Notes: a model not told the origin generated them from the sequence alone. A stretch of DNA of 64,000 bases from Nitrosomonas aestuarii (GCF_003046585.1 NZ_QAAE01000011.1:1-64000); one strand, 5' to 3'. Shown: positions 50,433 to 61,366, counted from the stretch's first letter. Made by a program: numbers and translations.

Positions 50433-50691
50433 ATTATTTTGGCGGAATCAAAAACATACTTAAGTCAAGTGTTTAGTGTTTACGTTTAAAAGTGGCATGA
50501 TACAACACGAATCTGAAGGTTGCCCAGGATAATTGCAGCATGGCTACATTTCTATGCCATTGAGTGCATATTTTTGATTTTTTTTTTTTATTTTGATAGT
50601 CTGTCACTCGCAAAAATGCAAGCTTCCGTAGAATCAAAGTAGTTACGAAGAGATCGTATAATTAACCAGTGTTTTAATAAAGGAAAAAACG

Positions 50692-50922
50692 ATGAAACAG
50701 ATACTACAATTGACATTAACTTTAGCGATTAGTTTATATGTGGCAGTGGTGTGTGCTGCTTCACAACAGTCAGAAGTACCGTTACAAGGAAGTAAATCCT
50801 CAGACTCAGCATCAGTGCAGTCATCTCAGTCACTCAAAGAAACCGATTCAGCAAATAAAAAACGAAATGCTGACAATGAAAAACCTAATATGGCTGAATA
50901 TTGTAGAAAACATACATGCTAA
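50692..50922 (+). CDS. small exported hypothetical protein
   Basis: A 76-residue protein with a signal peptide (about 1-22, cleavage near VCAAS). The mature part is about 54 residues, rich in Ser, Gln, Lys, Glu and Asp, and ends YCRKHTC with Cys six residues apart. A good AAAGGAAAAA ribosome site precedes the ATG. I do not know this family. It starts 18 bases before the carbonic anhydrase gene, so the two are probably one transcript and both are exported. The C-terminal CxxxxxC with His could bind a metal or form a disulfide; this is a guess. Confidence 0.6.
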   Translation: MKQILQLTLTLAISLYVAVVCAASQQSEVPLQGSKSSDSASVQSSQSLKETDSANKKRNADNEKPNMAEYCRKHTC

Positions 50923-50940
50923 TTATCTGGAGGAAAATCA

Positions 50941-51717
50941 ATGAAAATTGTTGCTTTTTGGGTAAATCTAACGTTTGTAGCAGTTATTTCTTCGTACGCT
51001 TTTGCTTCGCCACATTGGTCTCATGAAGAGCAGGAAGAGTGGGGGGCAATCGAAGATATTGGGAAGCCATTGCCACTGAATTATCCATTTGCTGACTGTG
51101 CTATCGGAATACATCAATCCCCAGTAGATTTGGCGGGAGTTGAATTTGACAGAAAAATCAACAAATTGATGCCGAGATATCCTGCTGATATGCCGGCTTT
51201 TTATAACAGCGGTCACGCAATACAGATTAATACGTCTCTTGATTATGCAGGATATTTAGCAATCGGCAAAGAGCGTTTTCCTTTGATACAATTTCATTTT
51301 CATGCGCCGAGCGAGCACGTGATCGATGGGAAAGCTTTTGAAGCGGAGCTTCATTTTGTACATGTCAGAGATGACGGAAGAATGGCAGTTCTCGGTATTT
51401 TAATCGAAGTGGGCGAAGAAAATGAAATGCTGCAAACTATCCTTGATCATATGCCCCAAGAAGCAGGGGTTGAAAATACAGCGAGTCAAATCAAAGTAAA
51501 TCCTGCCAAACTGTTACCGCGTCATCGGCAGCATTTTTATACTTATGCAGGATCATTGACCACGCCGCCATGCAGAGAAGGTATTAACTGGTATGTTTCA
51601 ACGGAACCAATAACCGTGTCCGAAGCACAGCTTTTACAACTGAAAAGTTTTCATACCAATAATATTAGGTATCCTCAGCCATTGAATGGCAGAGTAATTA
51701 TGACAAATGATCGGTAA
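50941..51717 (+). CDS. alpha-type carbonic anhydrase, periplasmic
   Basis: A 258-residue exported enzyme that interconverts CO2 and bicarbonate. The signal peptide covers about 1-22 (cleavage after YAFA). Zinc ligands are H119, H121 and H138 (QFHFHAPSEH and ELHFVH). The NIRYPQPLNGR end is typical of bacterial alpha-CAs. C53 and the Cys in TTPPCREGINW form the usual disulfide. The ATG follows GGAGG. In an autotroph it would help retain CO2 or bicarbonate for carbon fixation; bicarbonate is also used by the carboxylase at 26.9 kb. It is coupled with the small gene upstream. Confidence 0.95.
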   Translation: MKIVAFWVNLTFVAVISSYAFASPHWSHEEQEEWGAIEDIGKPLPLNYPFADCAIGIHQSPVDLAGVEFDRKINKLMPRYPADMPAFYNSGHAIQINTSLDYAGYLAIGKERFPLIQFHFHAPSEHVIDGKAFEAELHFVHVRDDGRMAVLGILIEVGEENEMLQTILDHMPQEAGVENTASQIKVNPAKLLPRHRQHFYTYAGSLTTPPCREGINWYVSTEPITVSEAQLLQLKSFHTNNIRYPQPLNGRVIMTNDR

Positions 51718-51768
51718 TGCGCCAGCGCTCAGTCAACTGAGCAATGGTAAGCGACGACTATTCAGTAG

Positions 51769-52251
51769 CTACATGTTGGTAAACGCAAGCAAGTCTGAAA
51801 TAAGTTTGTGAAATTCTGACTTTGGATCGGATGCATTATTGCTGGATAATTGCGCTGCATCAGAGCGTTCATTTGCAGGTTGTTCGCTCGCAGCGCATTT
51901 TTCATCGGTAATATTACGACAAAAATCGCAATAATTTTTCCATGCCGTGTTATAGCTGAGTAAACGGTCTTGCGGAATAAAGCCTCTCAGAACCTCAAAG
52001 TTATACTGCATTTCTGGTAAACGAGAACAAAGATATTGATTGATATTCTCCGGCCAGCGGATATGCTTGGGGTACATGCTGGCTAATTCTGTCTCTATCG
52101 TTTGGCGAAAACCTTCGATTGCTTCTTGGCGTCGCTTGCGATTAACAGCTTCAATGGCTATGGCAACAAGAACCACGAATCCCAATAGGAAAAAGGGCCA
52201 AAGTGGGACAGTTTCAAAATATTTGGAAATTTGTTCAGTATATGCTTCCAA
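51769..52251 (-). CDS. hypothetical single-pass membrane protein
   Basis: A 160-residue protein with a short N-terminal tail, one strong transmembrane helix (about 17-36, PLWPFFLLGFVVLVAIAIEA), then a basic stretch (NRKRRQEA) and a soluble domain of about 120 residues with Trp, Tyr and Cys (YCDFCRN). A Ser/Asn/Ala-rich linker precedes the last 20 residues. I do not recognise the family. The ATG has a GGGGTTG-type upstream sequence. It is convergent with the carbonic anhydrase gene and divergent from ggt. Confidence 0.6.
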   Translation of the reverse strand: MEAYTEQISKYFETVPLWPFFLLGFVVLVAIAIEAVNRKRRQEAIEGFRQTIETELASMYPKHIRWPENINQYLCSRLPEMQYNFEVLRGFIPQDRLLSYNTAWKNYCDFCRNITDEKCAASEQPANERSDAAQLSSNNASDPKSEFHKLISDLLAFTNM

Positions 52252-52483
52252 AGCAACCCCTTATATTTATATCAAATTTAGATGAAAAATTATGCGTAGC
52301 CGGTGATTCAATTTTGTTTATTACTTCATATCTTAAATCACACATGGTACTGAAATAGGACGGTGAATCTTGCCATAGTCACGGTGATGTATCAATATAA
52401 TATGGTATTTGTGTCACATTCTTTTTTATAGATTACAGTTCCATCACCATCAGAAATTTTTTCATTTGAATAAGAATAATGCC

Positions 52484-54175
52484 ATGTTTACAAATCAATT
52501 TTTTAATAAAAAACCGATTCATGCTTGGCTTTTATGCCTTTTTTTTGTTTTCGGTTTTTTTGCAGATCGAAATTATGCAAATGTACCTGCTGCAGTAGTG
52601 TCTGCACATCCATTGGCGACAGCAGCGGGTACCAAAATTCTGAACGAGGGTGGCAATGCCTTTGATGCAGCTGTTGCTGTAAGTGCGGCACTGGCCGTGG
52701 TTGAACCTTATGCATCAGGTCTGGGTGGCGGTGGATTTTGGTTATTACATAACGCAACAAACGGTCGCGATATCATGATTGATGGACGTGAAATTGCTCC
52801 ACTTGAAGCGTCTGAACATATGTATCTGAATCGAGATGGTCAACCAATTCCAGGTAAATCTCTCAACGGTCCCATTGCTGCCGGGATACCCGGAACACCT
52901 GCCGCGCTTGTACATTTGACTCAAAAATTTGGTCAGTTGACGCTTGCACAAAATCTGAAACCCGCAATTCAATTGGCTCGAAATGGTTTTAAAGTAGATC
53001 AACGTTTTGCACGCACACTGCGCTATCACGAAAAAAAATTAGCACAATATCCAGATACAGCTAAAATTTTCCTACCCGACGGAAAACTACCCGTCGCTGG
53101 TGACTGGTTTCGACAACCGCAGCTGGCAGGCACGTTAAATGAAATCGCAAAATCAGGTATGAATGGTTTTTATCATGGTTCTGTTGCAAAGGAATTGGTG
53201 CATTCAGTCAGAAAAGCTGGAGGTGTGTGGCGCGAACAGGATTTATATCACTATAAAATCGTAGCGCGCGAACCTGTTCAGTTTGAATATCGTAATACGC
53301 GCATAACAACAGCGTCATTGCCTTCAGCCGGTGGTTTAACACTGGCGCAAGCGTTTAATATTCTAGAATATCTGCCTTTAGATAAGGATGACTCAGATAA
53401 CCAGGCGCACCTGATCACGGAGATATTACGTTTAACTTATAAGGATCGTATTGAACTGCTTGGTGATAGTGATTTTGATCAAGTACCTGCAAAAAAATTA
53501 CTGAGTAAGGGGTATGCGCGTAAACAAGCTGCGTTAATTGATCCAGAACAGGCCGGGAAAAGTATATTAAAACAATCCATCGTCAATGAGGGTGTTGAAA
53601 CGACTCATTTTTCGATAATAGATAAGGCGGGTAATCGTGTTGCAGCTACCATGAGTATCAATACTTTTTTTGGTTCGGGGTTTGTGGCAGGTAATACCGG
53701 GATTTTGCTCAATAATGAAATGGATGATTTTTCAAAAGGAAGAAATATACCCAATATTTTCGGCTTACATGGTTCACACGCCAACATGATTGCACCCGGA
53801 AAGCGGCCATTATCCAGTATGTCGCCTACATTCGTGGAAAACGACAAGGGTATTTTGATAGTTGGGACTCCTGGTGGCTCGCGCATTATCAGTATGCTTT
53901 TCCTGGTAATTTTAGACTATATTAATAACAACCAGATGGATCCGCAGAAACTTGTGGAAATACCACGCTTTCATCATCAATATTTGCCAGATTTTATACA
54001 GGTTGAGCCAGATGCATTTGATCCAGGTTGGATTGTTTCATTGCAAGCCAAGGGCCATGAGGTGCGCATCATGAGCCAAAAGTGGGGCAATATGCAACTC
54101 ATTCTTTTTGACAAAGAGAATCAGCAGACAAGGGCGGCTAATGACCCGAGGGGATTGTCAGATACACATTATTAA
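52484..54175 (+). CDS. ggt: gamma-glutamyltranspeptidase
   Basis: A 563-residue periplasmic enzyme that self-cleaves and transfers or hydrolyses the gamma-glutamyl group of glutathione. The signal peptide is about 1-34. Early GGNAFDAAVA and SGLGGGGFWL blocks belong to the large subunit. Self-cleavage should occur before T374 in VETTHFSI, the catalytic N-terminal Thr of the small subunit, and MIAPGKRPLSSMSPT and GTPGGSRI follow. I use ATG 52484; an in-frame start at 52409 would put 25 His- and Phe-rich residues before the signal peptide. Confidence 0.93.
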   Translation: MFTNQFFNKKPIHAWLLCLFFVFGFFADRNYANVPAAVVSAHPLATAAGTKILNEGGNAFDAAVAVSAALAVVEPYASGLGGGGFWLLHNATNGRDIMIDGREIAPLEASEHMYLNRDGQPIPGKSLNGPIAAGIPGTPAALVHLTQKFGQLTLAQNLKPAIQLARNGFKVDQRFARTLRYHEKKLAQYPDTAKIFLPDGKLPVAGDWFRQPQLAGTLNEIAKSGMNGFYHGSVAKELVHSVRKAGGVWREQDLYHYKIVAREPVQFEYRNTRITTASLPSAGGLTLAQAFNILEYLPLDKDDSDNQAHLITEILRLTYKDRIELLGDSDFDQVPAKKLLSKGYARKQAALIDPEQAGKSILKQSIVNEGVETTHFSIIDKAGNRVAATMSINTFFGSGFVAGNTGILLNNEMDDFSKGRNIPNIFGLHGSHANMIAPGKRPLSSMSPTFVENDKGILIVGTPGGSRIISMLFLVILDYINNNQMDPQKLVEIPRFHHQYLPDFIQVEPDAFDPGWIVSLQAKGHEVRIMSQKWGNMQLILFDKENQQTRAANDPRGLSDTHY

Positions 54176-54344
54176 TAATTTTCATCTGAAAATCTAACAA
54201 GGATAGCTACTGGCTTTGATAATTCATGCAGTTCAATCTTCCATGCTAAAATAAAATTGACCTTGGATAGGTAATTGCGTTATTTTCCAAGGTTCATAAT
54301 TTTTCATATTTATTATTTTTTACAGTCAATGTTGTCAAATTTTT

Positions 54345-54599
54345 ATGGCAAAATCATCAAAAGCTTCTGCTTCTCCTCAACCTGAAAGTTTTGAAGCGGC
54401 ATCGGCCGAGCTGGAAAAAATTGTTGCCGCCATGGAAGCAGGACAAATGACACTCGAAGCATCGCTCGCAGCCTATAAACGGGGCGCTGAACTCTTGCAA
54501 TATTGTCAAAAACAACTTCAAAATGCACAACAACAAGTTCGAATACTCGAAGCCGATATGCTGAAAAACTATACAGTATCCGATACGCATGACCGTTGA
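54345..54599 (+). CDS. xseB: exodeoxyribonuclease VII small subunit
   Basis: An 84-residue helical protein, the small subunit of ExoVII (single-strand DNA exonuclease). Family block: ESFEAASAELEKIVAAMEAG followed by LEASLAAYKRGAELLQYCQ and QVRILE. Length is typical. No good ribosome site. It overlaps ispA by 11 bases and leads the xseB-ispA-dxs-folE2 cluster. The large subunit gene xseA is not in the window. Confidence 0.94.
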   Translation: MAKSSKASASPQPESFEAASAELEKIVAAMEAGQMTLEASLAAYKRGAELLQYCQKQLQNAQQQVRILEADMLKNYTVSDTHDR

Positions 54600-55482
54600 T
54601 TTTCACAGTTGGGCCAGTCATTGCCAGACATTGATTGAGAACTTTTTGGATTCGCGGTTACCAGGTACAGATTGTGTGCCTCGACGGTTGCATCAGGCCA
54701 TGCGATATTCTGTCCTTGGTGGAGGTAAACGTGTGCGCCCTCTGCTGGCATTTGCCGCGGGAGAGTTAAGTCAGGCAGATGTTGATCGGGTGATTGTGGT
54801 TGGTGCCGCTGTTGAGCTCATTCATGCCTATTCGCTGGTGCATGACGATATGCCCAGTATGGATGATGATGTATTGCGGCGCGGGAAACCCACATGTCAC
54901 ATTGAATTCGATGAAGCGACAGCATTGCTTACAGGCGACAGTTTACAGACACTGGCGTTTGAGTTGCTATCAGAAAAAAATTTGACAGATGATACTAAAA
55001 CACAATTGGGTATGATAAAACAGCTTGCTCGCGCTTCCGGTTCAAAGGGTATGGCAGGTGGCCAGGCATTTGATCTCGATAATGTCGGTAAAACACTTAC
55101 GCTGCCTGAGCTGGAATTTATGCATATCCATAAGACTGGCGCCTTGATTCGCGCTGCAGTTATGTTGGGCGTACATTGCAGTAACAGTTTGAATGACACG
55201 CAATTGGAAAAATTAGATCATTTTGCAAAATGTATCGGCCTGGCATTTCAAGTCGTTGACGACTTGCTGGACGCTGAAGCGACCACAGCTACATTAGGTA
55301 AGACTGCCGGTAAGGACGCCGAAAACAATAAGCCCACTTACGTCAGTATCATGGGTATCCGGGAAGCACGCGCACTTGCAGAGAAACTGCAGCACGATGC
55401 CGATCAGATATTAAATGAATTTGGTGATGGCGCAATCCGGTTGCGTCAAGTTACCGATTTCATTATTAAACGTAAATTCTAG
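54589..55482 (+). CDS. ispA: farnesyl diphosphate synthase (polyprenyl synthetase)
   Basis: A 297-residue prenyltransferase that condenses isopentenyl diphosphate with allylic diphosphates. The first aspartate-rich motif is at 86-94 (DDMPSMDDD) and the second is in the VVDDLLDAE stretch near 222. GGGKRVRP at 44-51 and KTGALI are also present. It lies between xseB and dxs; the cluster supplies isoprenoids for quinones and cell-wall lipid carriers. Chain length cannot be told with certainty, but residues before the first motif fit a C15 product. Confidence 0.95.
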   Translation: MTVDFHSWASHCQTLIENFLDSRLPGTDCVPRRLHQAMRYSVLGGGKRVRPLLAFAAGELSQADVDRVIVVGAAVELIHAYSLVHDDMPSMDDDVLRRGKPTCHIEFDEATALLTGDSLQTLAFELLSEKNLTDDTKTQLGMIKQLARASGSKGMAGGQAFDLDNVGKTLTLPELEFMHIHKTGALIRAAVMLGVHCSNSLNDTQLEKLDHFAKCIGLAFQVVDDLLDAEATTATLGKTAGKDAENNKPTYVSIMGIREARALAEKLQHDADQILNEFGDGAIRLRQVTDFIIKRKF

Positions 55483-55518
55483 AATTTTTCATATAGACAA
55501 TCAATTACCAGGTTTTGA

Positions 55519-57375
55519 ATGTATTCACTGTTAGATAGTATTAATTCTCCCGCTCAATTACGTAATTTGGAACTTAAACAGCTACCTGAGTTTGCCAAAG
55601 AACTACGTAATTTTCTGATTGAATCAGTTTCAAAAACCGGTGGCCATTTGTCTTCCAATCTGGGCACCGTCGAATTAACGATTGCCTTGCATTATGTATT
55701 TAACACACCGCATGACCAGTTGGTCTGGGATGTTGGTCATCAGACTTATGCACATAAAGTACTCACAGGCAGGCGTAGTGGCATGCAAAAACTGCGTATG
55801 CAGGGTGGCATAGCCGGCTTTCCCAGAAGGAACGAAAGCGTATATGATGCATTTGGTACGGCGCACTCTAGTACATCGATAAGTGCAGCATTGGGTATGG
55901 CTGTGGCGACTCAACTGGAAAACAAAGACCGGCGCGCAATTGCCATTATTGGCGACGGTGCAATGAGTGCAGGCATGGCATTTGAAGCATTGAATAATGC
56001 AGGCGTTATGGATGCCAATTTATTGGTCATATTAAATGACAATGACATGTCCATATCCAAGCCGGTGGGCGCGCTCAATAATTATCTTGCAAAATTAATG
56101 TCGGGCCGTTTCTATGCCACAGCACGCCGCGCAGGTGAAAAAATGCTGGGTGTCGTTCCTCCTATGCTGGAACTGGCCAAACGCGCCGAAGAACATATGA
56201 AAGGAATGGTAACACCTGAGGGAACATTATTCGAAGAATTCGGGTTTAATTATATCGGTCCCATTGATGGTCACGATGTAAAAGTTCTGGTTGCAACGCT
56301 AAAAAACATCAAAAATCTCGAAGGCCCTCAATTTCTGCATGTCGTTACCCGTAAAGGAGCCGGTTATCAAGTTGCCGAAGAAGATCCGATTCTGTATCAC
56401 GGTGTTGGCAAGTTTGATCCTGAAAAAGGTATTGTTTCGAAACCGGTTATCAAAACCGTCAATAAACCCGCCTATACGCAGGTATTTGGCGACTGGTTGT
56501 GCGATATGGCTGCGAGAGACGCTCGATTAATTGGTATTACGCCTGCTATGCGTGAAGGCTCAGGTTTGGTTAAGTTTTCTAAAGAATACCCGGATCGTTA
56601 TTTTGATGTCGGTATTGCGGAACAGCATGCCGTAACCTTTGCTGCAGGTGCGGCATGTAACGGATTGAAGCCTGTTGTAGCGATTTATTCAACATTTTTA
56701 CAGCGTGCATACGATCAATTAATTCATGATGTCGATATCCAGAATCTACCCGTACTTTTTGCGATTGATCGAGCGGGATTGGTAGGTGCAGATGGTCCGA
56801 CGCATGCTGGCAGTTTCGATTTGTCATATTTGCGTTGCATTCCCAATATGACAGTTATGGCACCGTCGGATGAAAATGAGTGCCGGCAAATGCTATATAC
56901 TGCTTTCAAAATGGATACACCTACTGCGGTTAGATATCCACGTGGAACAGGTCCTGGCGCTGAAATTCAAACAGAAATGATTGAACTCCCCGTTGGCCGC
57001 GGTGTTGTGCGTCGGGATGGACAAAAAATTGCTTTTCTGGCTTTTGGCAGCATGTTGACACCGTGCCTGGCTGCAGCGGAAGAACTGAATGCGACTGTTG
57101 CCGATATGAGATTTATCAAACCGCTGGACGATGCGCTGATTGCAACGCTGGCGAAGCGTCATGATTTATTAGTCACTGTTGAAGAAAATACGATTATGGG
57201 TGGAGCCGGCAGCGCTGTGATGGAGTCTCTGAGCCGTCAAAAAATTTGTGTCAAGACAATGCAGTTGGGTTTGCCAGATGCTTACGTTGAACATGGTGAT
57301 CATGCTCAAATGTTAGCCGATTGTGGTTTGGATAAAACTGGTATTATTGAATCTGTCCAAGCATATTTATCTTAA
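55519..57375 (+). CDS. dxs: 1-deoxy-D-xylulose-5-phosphate synthase
   Basis: A 618-residue thiamine diphosphate enzyme, first step of the MEP isoprenoid pathway (pyruvate plus glyceraldehyde 3-phosphate). The TPP motif is [18 protein letters not shown] near 148-165. The transketolase pyrimidine domain includes [16 protein letters not shown] and [15 protein letters not shown], and the C-terminal domain has [14 protein letters not shown]. Length is usual. It follows ispA by 36 bases and belongs to the same operon. Confidence 0.97.
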   Translation: MYSLLDSINSPAQLRNLELKQLPEFAKELRNFLIESVSKTGGHLSSNLGTVELTIALHYVFNTPHDQLVWDVGHQTYAHKVLTGRRSGMQKLRMQGGIAGFPRRNESVYDAFGTAHSSTSISAALGMAVATQLENKDRRAIAIIGDGAMSAGMAFEALNNAGVMDANLLVILNDNDMSISKPVGALNNYLAKLMSGRFYATARRAGEKMLGVVPPMLELAKRAEEHMKGMVTPEGTLFEEFGFNYIGPIDGHDVKVLVATLKNIKNLEGPQFLHVVTRKGAGYQVAEEDPILYHGVGKFDPEKGIVSKPVIKTVNKPAYTQVFGDWLCDMAARDARLIGITPAMREGSGLVKFSKEYPDRYFDVGIAEQHAVTFAAGAACNGLKPVVAIYSTFLQRAYDQLIHDVDIQNLPVLFAIDRAGLVGADGPTHAGSFDLSYLRCIPNMTVMAPSDENECRQMLYTAFKMDTPTAVRYPRGTGPGAEIQTEMIELPVGRGVVRRDGQKIAFLAFGSMLTPCLAAAEELNATVADMRFIKPLDDALIATLAKRHDLLVTVEENTIMGGAGSAVMESLSRQKICVKTMQLGLPDAYVEHGDHAQMLADCGLDKTGIIESVQAYLS

Positions 57376-57472
57376 ATTGATCAAGAACTATTTTTCAAAT
57401 ACATTTCCATTGTTATCAGTCTGTCTGAAGTATTGTAATAAATTGAATAATCTCTTTTGATGGGATAGTGAT

Positions 57473-58282
57473 ATGAATAAAGAAATAGATTTGCCCATTG
57501 CGGATGTGCAAAGCACCTTTGATACGCGACGTATTGCAATTGATCGCGTAGGAATCAAAGCGATTCGTCATCCGGTTGTTGTCGCCGATAAAGATGATGG
57601 CGTTCAGCATACTGTTGCCATGTTCAATATGTATGTCAACCTGCCGCATAAATTCAAAGGCACGCATATGTCCCGTTTTGTAGAAATACTCAATGGCCAT
57701 GAACGTGAAATATCAGTGGAGTCGTTCAAAACCATTTTGCAGGAAATGGTTAATAAACTGGAAAGCGATTCCGGACATATTGAAATGACTTTTCCTTATT
57801 TTATCGATAAAGCGGCACCTATTTCCGGTGTAAAAAGCCTACTTGATTATGAGGTAACTTTCATCGGTGAGATTAAAAATGGTGAATATAATTTTACAAT
57901 AAAAGTTGTTGTTCCAATTACAAGTCTGTGCCCGTGTTCAAAGAAAATATCCGATTATGGTGCACATAATCAACGTTCACATGTGACGATTGCAGCGCGC
58001 ACCAATAGTTTTGTATGGATTGAAGATCTTATTAAGATCGCTGAAGATAAGGCATCTTGTGAACTCTATGGGTTGCTTAAACGTCCCGATGAAAAATATG
58101 TGACTGAAAAGGCGTATGACAATCCCAAGTTTGTTGAAGATATTGTCAGAGATGTTGCAGATACACTGAATAAAGACAATCGTATTGATGCTTATGTCGT
58201 TGAGTCAGAAAATTTCGAATCGATTCATAATCATTCTGCTTATGCATTAATTGAGCATGAAAAAAGAACGGTTGATACCTAG
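57473..58282 (+). CDS. folE2: GTP cyclohydrolase FolE2
   Basis: A 269-residue type IB GTP cyclohydrolase that makes 7,8-dihydroneopterin triphosphate for folate. Signature: [19 protein letters not shown] at the start and [21 protein letters not shown] with the metal-binding Cys. FolE2 can use metals other than zinc, unlike the classical FolE, and in some bacteria is Zur-controlled; I saw no clear Zur site in the 97 bases upstream. It lies after dxs, as in many betaproteobacteria. Confidence 0.95.
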   Translation: MNKEIDLPIADVQSTFDTRRIAIDRVGIKAIRHPVVVADKDDGVQHTVAMFNMYVNLPHKFKGTHMSRFVEILNGHEREISVESFKTILQEMVNKLESDSGHIEMTFPYFIDKAAPISGVKSLLDYEVTFIGEIKNGEYNFTIKVVVPITSLCPCSKKISDYGAHNQRSHVTIAARTNSFVWIEDLIKIAEDKASCELYGLLKRPDEKYVTEKAYDNPKFVEDIVRDVADTLNKDNRIDAYVVESENFESIHNHSAYALIEHEKRTVDT

Positions 58283-58302
58283 TTAAAAAAGTATCACTGC
58301 TT

Positions 58303-59841
58303 CTAATCAGTATGTTGCCTGGAAAAGTCTTTTAGCCGAAAACCCATTAACCAGAGTGCCGCAAAATAACTGCTGGCGCCCGTTAAAATAATAAGGGTCA
58401 AACGGCTGGCACGCGTGGAAGCTGAATCGACTAGCCATGAGGCATCTGTGCCGCTTGTAAACCACAGTACAATACCCATGACAAGTAAGGCTGCCAGAAT
58501 TTTAAGAATAAAAACGAACCATCCGGACAAAGGCTGATAAATATTGTGGCTGCGCAGCTTATAAAAAAGTAAACTTGCATTCAAGCAGGCACCAAGTCCG
58601 ATTGCAAGTGCCAAGCCGGCATGTTTGAGTGGAATAATGAACGCAAGATTCATTAATTGGGTTGCAATTAAAGTAATCACAGCAATCTTTACTGGTGTTT
58701 TAATATTCTGACGCGCATAAAATCCAGGTGCCAGCACTTTTACCAGGATAAGTCCGATCAATCCAAAGCTGTACGCTACCAGTGCATCACGTGTCATCCA
58801 GACATCATGATCGGAGAATGCACCATAATGAAAAAGTGTAGTGATTAATGGCGTGGACAGCAGTGCCAGTGCCAGTGCTGCTGGCAAGGTCAATAGTATT
58901 GTCAGGCGCAAGCCCCAATCCAGAAGGCGTGAATATTCTTCTGTACTGTGGCTGTTATAGTGTTTCGCTAATGATGGCAATAAGATAGTCCCTAATGCAA
59001 CACCTAAAAGACCTGACGGAAACTCCATCAGGCGATCGGCATAATAAAGCCATGAAACACTGCCGGTAATTAGCAGAGAAGCAAAAATAGTATTAATCAA
59101 CATGCTGATCTGGCCTACCGAAACGCCGAAAACAGCCGGTCCCATTAATTTGATTACGCGCCAGGCGCCTTGATCTTTTGTTTTGAAGCGTATTCTCGGC
59201 ATGAGTTTCAGATGTAATAAAAATGGGACCTGAAAACCCAGTTGTAATGCGCCGCCTATAAAAACAGCCCAGGCCAACGCTTGTACGGGTGGCTCCATCA
59301 ATGGTGCGAGCCACAATGCGCAGGCAATAAACGAAAGGTTTAGCAGCGCTGGAGTTAACGCGGGAACGTAAAATCTGCCATATGTATTCAAAATGCCACC
59401 TGCTAAGGCGACTAAAGAAATAAACAGAATATATGGAAATGTGATTCGTAATAAATCAACGGTTAAATTAAATTTTTCTTGATCAGCAGAGAAACCGGGG
59501 GCGCTTGCATAAATAATCAGTGGTGCTGCGATGACACCGATAAGCGTCACAATAAAAACGGTGAAACTAAGAAGAGTGGCGATATGATCAACTAACCGAC
59601 GTGTTTCTTCAGCAGTGCGCTTGTTCTTATATTCCGCCAGTATAGGGACAAATGCCTGTGAAAAAGCGCCTTCAGCAAATAAGCGCCGCAGCAGGTTGGG
59701 AATACGAAAGGCCACAAAAAAAGCATCTGTCGCCATTCCCGCACCAAAAATACGGGCAATTAGGATATCACGTAAAAAACCAAGAATTCGAGAGATAAAA
59801 GTCATGCTGCTAATAGCAGCGAGCGCACGTAGTAAGTTCAA
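58303..59841 (-). CDS. murJ: lipid II flippase MurJ
   Basis: A 512-residue inner-membrane protein with 14 helices of the MviN/MurJ family that flips lipid II across the membrane for peptidoglycan synthesis. The N-terminal block [28 protein letters not shown] and the [23 protein letters not shown] stretch are family signatures, with the basic residues of the central cavity in place. It converges on folE2 with 20 bases between the stops. Confidence 0.96.
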   Translation of the reverse strand: MNLLRALAAISSMTFISRILGFLRDILIARIFGAGMATDAFFVAFRIPNLLRRLFAEGAFSQAFVPILAEYKNKRTAEETRRLVDHIATLLSFTVFIVTLIGVIAAPLIIYASAPGFSADQEKFNLTVDLLRITFPYILFISLVALAGGILNTYGRFYVPALTPALLNLSFIACALWLAPLMEPPVQALAWAVFIGGALQLGFQVPFLLHLKLMPRIRFKTKDQGAWRVIKLMGPAVFGVSVGQISMLINTIFASLLITGSVSWLYYADRLMEFPSGLLGVALGTILLPSLAKHYNSHSTEEYSRLLDWGLRLTILLTLPAALALALLSTPLITTLFHYGAFSDHDVWMTRDALVAYSFGLIGLILVKVLAPGFYARQNIKTPVKIAVITLIATQLMNLAFIIPLKHAGLALAIGLGACLNASLLFYKLRSHNIYQPLSGWFVFILKILAALLVMGIVLWFTSGTDASWLVDSASTRASRLTLIILTGASSYFAALWLMGFRLKDFSRQHTD

Positions 59842-59993
59842 AGTTGTTTGATTTATGAGGATTAACGTTTAATTTTATAACTTGATTTCAAACTTCTTAT
59901 GATTGAACTTCAAACTCAAAAGTAAGTGTAATTGTTTTTGTACCAAAGAACACCGTCTATATTGTTGAGTGATTCGATAAATATAATAAAACA

Positions 59994-60798
59994 ATGGAAG
60001 CGGGTTTCAGCACTTTGATCCCTTTTCTTGACCGTGTTGCCTGCAAACGTCCTTTAAAAGAGCAGGCAACTGATGCGCCCAGTCAAAGCACCATTACCAA
60101 AGATAATATTTCATTTATTGTCGATGGCATATTGTATCTTAAAGTTCTCGATCCGTATAAAGCTTCCTATGGTATTGACGAGTATATCTATGCCGTTACA
60201 CAATGTGCACAGACTATACTATGTGCAGTTAGATTGGCCAAATGGATCTGGATAAAACTTTTGAAGAACAGGAAGTGCTAATACCAATATTGTATCCGCT
60301 ATTAATGATGTGCAGGACCCTAGGGCGTTCAGGTATTGCGGTACGAAATCAAGGATATTGAACCACCACGCACTGTACTTGACGCCATGGAACGGTAAAT
60401 GAAAGCAGAGCGTGAAAAGCGGGTGGCTACTCTTGAGTCTGAAGGACAGCGTCAGTCGGCGATTAATATTACAGAAGGAGAAAAGTGACGCAGGTATTAA
60501 ATACCGAAGCGGATAAGGCTGAGCAGATATTTGAGGCTCAAGCCATACTCGCAGTCGCTGAAGCCGGAGCTAACGCATTGAAAATTATTGGTCAAGTCGC
60601 TAATACTGTTGAAGGTCAACGCGCGATACAACTTGAGCTAGCCGGTGATGCGATGGAAGCAAAAAAAGCGATTGCTAAGGAGAGTCTTCGGTTGTTTTAT
60701 TGCCGGATGGCCAAACTCAGGCTGCGAGTATCGCTGCCGAAGTGATGACAATTATTAACACACTTAATAGAAATAAACCTACAACAAGTGATACATAG
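59994..60798 (+). pseudogene. broken SPFH/stomatin-like (paraslipin) gene
   Basis: Pieces of a stomatin/paraslipin protein can be read only by changing frame. First DRVACKRPLKEQATDAPSQS...YLKVLDPYKASYGIDEYIYAVTQ; then IGQMDLDKTFEEQEVL and NTNIVSAINDV; then GVQVLRYEIKDIEPP...LDAMER, a TAA (60396) and MKAEREKRVATLESEGQRQSAINITEGEK ending in TGA (60486). After another shift come ADKAEQIFEAQAILAVAEA and finally VVLLPDGQTQAASIAAEVM to TAG at 60796. That is at least four shifts and two stops. Parts are also missing (N-terminus). It is a clear pseudogene. Confidence 0.9.
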
Positions 60799-60935
60799 CC
60801 GTTAAAAAAACAAAAGAATTATTCAATAATTTTGTGCTACAACATTGAAAAGAGAGACAATATATTAATTGAATATATGAATCAGCATCAGGGGTAATTC
60901 TGGATAGTATGCGGATTTGCCATAATGATTTTTAG

Positions 60936-61350
60936 ATGACATTTCTCGGCTTGGCAGCTGGTGTATTGTTACTTGTTGGATTAGGTGCATTGATAACAGG
61001 GTTAATGATGCAGCTAGGGAAAGTGCCTAAAAACTGGATGACCGAATTATCAAGTTTCGGCACTATAGGGAATAATTACCATGCCGCTATGGCGGTGGCT
61101 TAAACGACTGCAGAGTGGGAAGGTATCGGTCAAAGATCGCAGTAGCAATTTAATCGGATTTGAATTCGTCTTAACCTAGAACATCAATGTACAGACGGAT
61201 GGTAAAGTTCTCTATTCAGGAATCGATCGGTGTGTGGAAATCTCACCGGAAATAAATACACGATCCGTTACTGCAGGCCACATGAGACACCCGGAACATA
61301 ATAATGAATTCAATTTCATAAGACAGCAAATCAGGAAAAATTGTAGGTAG
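60936..61350 (+). pseudogene. broken NfeD-like gene
   Basis: An ATG at 60936 opens 55 codons with a hydrophobic segment (LGLAAGVLLLVGLGALITGLM). Reading then moves to a second frame starting at 61081 with LWRWLKRLQSGKVSVKDRSSNLIGFEFVLT, a TAG (61177), then NINVQTDGKVLYSGIDRCVEIS. The LIG-x-FVL...GKV...G...W/C-x-V pattern is the C-terminal OB fold of NfeD proteins, the usual partners of SPFH proteins. Its place right after the broken SPFH gene supports the reading: both members of the pair have decayed together. Confidence 0.72.
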
Positions 61351-61366
61351 AATCAATTTTTCCTGA
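61331..61366 (-). terminator. bidirectional-type hairpin
   Basis: TCAGGAAAAATTG (61331-61343) and CAATTTTTCCTGA (61354-61366) form a 13-bp perfect stem with a 10-base loop. It sits just after the stop of the minus-strand gene 61375-62106 and at the end of the NfeD remnant, so it can serve both strands. The T-run lies inside the stem arm. Confidence 0.65.
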
